Shown in pieces: positions 60,917-64,000 of a stretch of DNA of 64,000 nt. Under the pieces are notes generated by a model, which saw only the letters and a list, made by a program, of their open reading frames with translations, was not told where the DNA came from and did no database searches. The position numbers were made by a program, and so were the translations under genes. The stretch's first letter is position 1; each line of letters starts with the position of its first letter. The stretch comes from Noviluteimonas sp052115395 (GTDB taxonomy: Bacteria > Pseudomonadota > Gammaproteobacteria > Xanthomonadales > Xanthomonadaceae). The stretch lies in the NCBI GenBank assembly GCA_052115395.1, contig JBFRGO010000002.1; one strand, given 5' to 3'.

Positions 60917-62350
60917 TTACTGCATGGCCAGGTCGCCGCGCGCGTTGCCGCGCAGCACGCGCAGCACCAGGCGTTGCGGGGTCTGCCCGAAACTGGCGCG
61001 GAAGCCGCCAAGATCGATGAATTCGCCGCTGGTGGCGGCAAGCACGACGTCGTCCTTCTGCAAGCCATTCTGCGCCGCGCGGCTGCCGCGTGCGACCGCA
61101 CTCACCAGCACGCCGTCCAGGCCCGCCTGGCGCAGGCGCTCGGGCAGTTCGGAGAAGGTGGCGCCGGCCAGGCGCGCATCGAGCACGCTGCCATCGTAGG
61201 CGCGCGGCTGTTCGCGCAGCGTGGCCTTGAGGGTGAGCGGCGCCTTGTCGCGGCGCAGCTCCAGCGCGACGTCGCTGCCGACCGCCTGCAAGCCTTCGAA
61301 GTTGTGCAGCGCCTCGCGCGTGTCCATGCGCTGGCCGTTGGCCGACAGCACGACATCGCCCACGCGCACGCCGGCGGCCGAGGCGGCCGAGTTCGGGAAC
61401 ACGCGCGTCACCACCGCACCGCGCGGCGTATCCAGCCCCAGGCCCTTGTAGAGCTGGTCGTCGACCGTCTGCGTCTCGATGCCCAGCGTGCCGCGCCGTA
61501 CTTCGCCCGTGCTCGCCAGCTGGCGCATCACGTTGCCGGCCAGGTTGGCGGGAATCGCGAAGCCCAGGCCGATGTCGCCGGCGCGGCTGCCCTGCGGATT
61601 GAAGGTCGCGGTGTTGATGCCGACCAGTTCGCCGCGCAGGTTGACCAACGCGCCGCCCGAATTGCCCGGGTTGATCGACGCATCGGTCTGGATGAAGTTC
61701 TGGAAGCCCAAGCCAGGCAAGCCATTGCGCCCGACCGCCGAGACGATGCCCGAGGTCACCGTCTGGCTGAAGCCGAAGGGATTGCCGACCGCGACGACGA
61801 AGTCGCCCACGCGCAACTGATCGGAGTTCGCCAGCGGCAACGCGGTGAGCTTGTCGGCCTGGATGCGCATCAGCGCGACATCCGTATCCGGATCGGAGCC
61901 GACGAAGTTGGCGACGAAGGTGCGTCCATCGGCCAGCGTCACCGACACTTCGTCCGCGCCCTCGATGACGTGGTGGTTGGTCAGCACCAGGCCCTTGGCC
62001 GCATCGACGATCACGCCCGAGCCCAGCGACTGGTTGATCCGTTCCTGCGGCACCTGCGGGAACAGGCGGCGGAACACCGGATCGTCGGCGAAGGGATTGC
62101 GCACGCGCACGCGTTGCTTGGTATGCACGCTCACCACCGCGGGCGTGACCTTCTCCAGCATCGGCGCCAGCGACGGCAGCGCCTGGCCATCCACGGCGGT
62201 CGGCAACGCGGCCACCAGCGGCACGGCGGCGGGCGCCGGTTCGGCCATCGCGGGGGATTGCAGTCCTTCGCGCATCGCAGTCGCCGCGAAGCCGCCGAAA
62301 CCAGCGGCGATCGTGAGGGCGGCGAGCGTTTTCAGGGGAGCATGGCGCAT
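60917..62350 (-). CDS. DegP/DegQ-type periplasmic serine protease (Do family)
   Basis: A 477-residue HtrA protease for envelope protein quality control. The N-terminal signal (TLAALTIAAGFGGFAATA) precedes the trypsin-like domain, with His127 (VLTNHHVIEG), Asp157 (DPDTDVALM) and Ser231 (GNSGGALVN). Two PDZ domains follow (about residues 290-375 and 390-475). The choice between DegP, DegQ and MucD cannot be made from sequence alone. It is divergent from nrdJ, with a 483-base gap. Confidence 0.93.
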   Translation of the reverse strand: MRHAPLKTLAALTIAAGFGGFAATAMREGLQSPAMAEPAPAAVPLVAALPTAVDGQALPSLAPMLEKVTPAVVSVHTKQRVRVRNPFADDPVFRRLFPQVPQERINQSLGSGVIVDAAKGLVLTNHHVIEGADEVSVTLADGRTFVANFVGSDPDTDVALMRIQADKLTALPLANSDQLRVGDFVVAVGNPFGFSQTVTSGIVSAVGRNGLPGLGFQNFIQTDASINPGNSGGALVNLRGELVGINTATFNPQGSRAGDIGLGFAIPANLAGNVMRQLASTGEVRRGTLGIETQTVDDQLYKGLGLDTPRGAVVTRVFPNSAASAAGVRVGDVVLSANGQRMDTREALHNFEGLQAVGSDVALELRRDKAPLTLKATLREQPRAYDGSVLDARLAGATFSELPERLRQAGLDGVLVSAVARGSRAAQNGLQKDDVVLAATSGEFIDLGGFRASFGQTPQRLVLRVLRGNARGDLAMQ

Positions 62351-62530
62351 GAGTTCATTGTCCCGGGGGCAAGTGAGTCAGTGATGTGAAATCGCGGCAG
62401 GCCGCCATCGAATCAAGACGTCGCTGAACAGGGGCGTATTTTTGGTCGCGTGGCCGGATGCTTGCGGACAACGCGTTTCTGCGCCTTCGGCGCGCGCATC
62501 ACAGGCTCGACAAATATTTTCGCCAGCCCG

Positions 62531-62560
62531 TTGACACAGCTCGCGGCCGGGGCGTAGTTT
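62531..62560 (+). promoter_or_regulatory. Sigma-70-type promoter of nrdJ
   Basis: A perfect -35 TTGACA (62531-62536), 18 bases, then TAGTTT (62555-62560) as -10 (3 of 6 matches to TATAAT). The predicted start is near 62567, giving a leader of about 267 bases before the nrdJ ATG and placing both NrdR-like boxes just downstream of the start site. Confidence 0.6.
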
Positions 62561-62572
62561 CGCCTTCCGTTG

Positions 62573-62619
62573 CCACAACATATAGTGGTGGCAGCGTAGG
62601 ACGGACCTGAATGTTGTGT
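62573..62619. promoter_or_regulatory. Pair of NrdR-box-like sites
   Basis: Box 1 (62573-62588) is CCACAACATATAGTGG, 13 of 16 matches to the NrdR consensus ACACWATATATWGTGT as I recall it. Box 2 (62604-62619) is GACCTGAATGTTGTGT, 10 of 16, with the right half intact. They are offset by 31 bp, three helical turns, with a 15-bp spacer, the usual arrangement for NrdR. NrdR represses ribonucleotide reductase genes when dNTPs are plentiful. Confidence 0.68.
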
Positions 62620-62823
62620 TCCACGAACTTTCAGGCCCATCCACGAACACAGGCGATAACGTGACCGGAATCCCGGTTGCGTCAGGGGAAAACCAGCGTT
62701 CGAAGGTGGCGAGGGATACGCCCATGGGGTGGCGTTTCCGGCTTGCTTCCGTGGAACCGGAGCGACCCGATCGCCACCAGATAAAACGATGAGAACCGGG
62801 CACGACCCGGCCACGACGAGGAG
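62606..62823 (+). ncRNA. Structured 5' leader of nrdJ (candidate cis-regulatory RNA)
   Basis: Pairings found by eye, in order. (a) CCTGAA 62606-62611 with TTCAGG 62630-62635. (b) ACCGG 62664-62668 with CCGGT 62673-62677, loop AATC. (c) A three-way junction: P1 GGTGGCGA 62705-62712 with TCGCCACC 62771-62778, extended by GGG 62713-62715 with CCC 62766-62768; P2 ACGCC 62718-62722 with GGCGT 62731-62735; P3 TCCGG 62737-62741 with CCGGA 62757-62761, with an inner TTC/GAA. (d) CCGGG 62796-62800 with CCCGG 62806-62810, just before the GAGGAG ribosome site (62818-62823). The B12 enzyme suggests cobalamin sensing, but I do not see the classical B12-box layout. An nrdJ RNA motif is known upstream of class II reductase genes in some bacteria; whether this is that motif cannot be decided here. 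Confidence 0.6.
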
Positions 62824-62833
62824 ATGGAGCAGC

Positions 62834-64000
62834 ATGAGCACGGTGCGCCTCGAGGCGGTCAAGATGGACAACGCAGCGCAGGAGATCCCGATGCAGCCGG
62901 CCTCGGCCGACATCTGGGACAAGAAGTACCGGCTGAAGACGAAGTCGGGTGAAGCGATCGATGCCGACATCGACGGCACCTACCAGCGTGTCGCCAGGGC
63001 GCTGGCCGAAGCCGAGGGTTCGCCCGAGAAGCAGAAGTACTGGCACGAGCGTTTCGTCTGGGCGCTGCGCCGCGGTGCGATTCCCGCCGGCCGCATCACG
63101 TCCAACGCAGGCGCCCTGGAACACAAGCCGGCCACCTCGACGATCAACTGCACGGTCTCCGGCACGATCGAAGACTCGATGGACGGCATCCTGGAGAAGG
63201 TGCACGAAGCGGGCCTGACGCTGAAGGCCGGTTGCGGCATCGGCTATGAATTCTCGACGCTGCGCCCGCGAGGCGCGTTCGTCGCCGGCGCCGGCGCCTA
63301 CACGTCGGGCCCGATGTCCTTCATGGATATCTACGACAAGATGTGTTTCACCGTCTCCTCGGCCGGTGGCCGTCGTGGCGCGCAGATGGGCACCTTCGAC
63401 GTCTCGCACCCCGACGTGAAGGACTTCATCCGTGCCAAGCGCGAAGACGGGCGCCTGCGCCAGTTCAACCTCTCGCTGCTGATCACCGACGGCTTCATGG
63501 AAGCGGTGGAAAACGACGCCGACTGGCCGCTGGTCTTCCCGGTCAACGCCAAGGAACAGGGCGACATCGACCTGGCCGACGCGCAGACGGTGGTCTGGCG
63601 CGAATGGCCCACGCACAAGAACTACATCGTGCGCGAAGACGGCCTGGTCGCCTGCCGCATCTACGGCCACATCCGCGCGCGGCACCTGTGGGACATGATC
63701 ATGGTCTCGACGTACGACTACGCCGAGCCGGGCTTCATCCTGATCGACCGCGTCAACGAGATGAACAACAACTGGTGGTGCGAGAATATCCGCGCGACCA
63801 ACCCCTGCGGCGAACAACCGCTGCCGGCCTACGGCGCATGCCTGCTGGGCTCGGTGAACCTGACCAAGTTCGTGCGCAACGCCTTCACCGACCAGGCCGA
63901 ATTCGACTGGGAGGAATACAAGGAAGTCGTGCGCGTGTTCACCCGCATGCTCGACAACGTGGTCGAAGTGAACGGCCTGCCGTTGCAGCAGCAGCGCGAC
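62834..64000 (+). CDS. nrdJ: Adenosylcobalamin-dependent (class II) ribonucleotide reductase, 5' part
   Basis: First 389 codons; the frame is open to the last base. The enzyme reduces ribonucleotides to deoxyribonucleotides using B12, with or without oxygen. Cys106 (STINCTVSG) is one of the redox cysteine pair. N323-PCGE327 contains the radical-bearing Cys325 and the catalytic Asn and Glu. SSAGGRRGAQMGTFDVSHPD and CLLGSVNLTKFV are class II features. The ATG at 62834 follows GAGGAG at good spacing; an ATG at 62824 is out of frame. The long leader and two NrdR-like boxes suggest control at both DNA and RNA level. Confidence 0.96.
   Translation, partial: MSTVRLEAVKMDNAAQEIPMQPASADIWDKKYRLKTKSGEAIDADIDGTYQRVARALAEAEGSPEKQKYWHERFVWALRRGAIPAGRITSNAGALEHKPATSTINCTVSGTIEDSMDGILEKVHEAGLTLKAGCGIGYEFSTLRPRGAFVAGAGAYTSGPMSFMDIYDKMCFTVSSAGGRRGAQMGTFDVSHPDVKDFIRAKREDGRLRQFNLSLLITDGFMEAVENDADWPLVFPVNAKEQGDIDLADAQTVVWREWPTHKNYIVREDGLVACRIYGHIRARHLWDMIMVSTYDYAEPGFILIDRVNEMNNNWWCENIRATNPCGEQPLPAYGACLLGSVNLTKFVRNAFTDQAEFDWEEYKEVVRVFTRMLDNVVEVNGLPLQQQRD

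Larger units (their letters stand above)
62351..62833. other. 483-base gap between the Do-type protease gene and nrdJ
   Basis: Bases 62351-62530 show no gene, hairpin or clear promoter for the protease. From 62531 onward the gap holds the nrdJ control region (promoter, NrdR-like boxes and a structured leader), listed separately. No frame in this gap has a convincing ribosome site or family match. Confidence 0.7.

Noticed and set aside
62606..62823. Classical cobalamin (B12) riboswitch upstream of nrdJ
   Set aside because: A structured leader is present, but I could not find the conserved core arrangement with the B12 box and its kissing loop; kept as an unclassified structured leader.

Overview
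The window is a GC-rich bacterial chromosome segment, densely packed on both strands, from a gammaproteobacterium of the Xanthomonadaceae, most like Lysobacter or a close relative. This placement is inferred from gene content and order: lptM-dapF-DUF484-xerC, hslVU, mreBCD-mrdA-rodA-mltB-rlpA-dacC-ybeD-lipB-lipA, an Ax21-type outer-membrane protein, a class II ribonucleotide reductase, and GGGAATA-type heptamer palindromes between genes. I see no rRNA, tRNA, CRISPR array, insertion sequence or prophage. Nearly everything is chromosomal housekeeping or envelope function. Many neighbouring genes overlap by ATGA or GTGA.

Layout. 1-5.4 kb: the 3' end of hemC, then on the minus strand a molybdopterin oxidoreductase operon (catalytic, iron-sulfur and NrfD/DmsC-like membrane subunits, with a YbjQ-family gene between the last two). 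It has no Tat signal and resembles cytoplasm-facing SoeABC-type sulfite dehydrogenases. 5.5-12 kb: a WYL regulator, a patatin-like protein, a small membrane protein and two exported S9 peptidases. 12-20 kb: lptM-dapF-DUF484-xerC, an OmpA/TPR lipoprotein with an M23 peptidase, heat-shock hslVU, a cupin and ubiE. 20-28.7 kb: a palindrome-rich intergenic region, a DUF5916 outer-membrane protein, an Ax21-like protein, an M1 aminopeptidase lipoprotein, an alpha/beta hydrolase, a YbaK protein and a PfkB kinase. 28.9-40.4 kb: the cell-elongation block followed by the lipoate genes. 40.5-48 kb: the Prc protease, an AraC-Ogt fusion, an Lrp regulator facing a DinB-EamA-RarD operon, and a secreted ricin-B-type lectin. 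48-56.3 kb: a MacAB-like exporter operon back to back with an ABC exporter/two-component operon (YvfRSTU-like order). 56.3-62.3 kb: M17 aminopeptidase, HAD phosphatase, AI-2E transporter, YqjK/YqjE/YqjD-type membrane proteins and a DegP-type protease. 62.5-64 kb: promoter, two NrdR-box-like sites, a structured leader and the 5' part of nrdJ.

The most striking signals are non-coding. They are the nrdJ control region (perfect -35, two NrdR-like boxes offset by 31 bp, and a leader that folds into a three-way junction closed by eight perfect base pairs), a REP-like palindrome read in frame inside the NrfD/DmsC-like gene, two related heptamer palindromes, and a rule for convergent gene pairs. Of eight convergent junctions, five abut or overlap at their stop codons and the other three are filled with palindromes. 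A close match to a sigma-32 promoter precedes hslV. No entirely new protein system is evident. The nrdJ leader is the best candidate for something undescribed.
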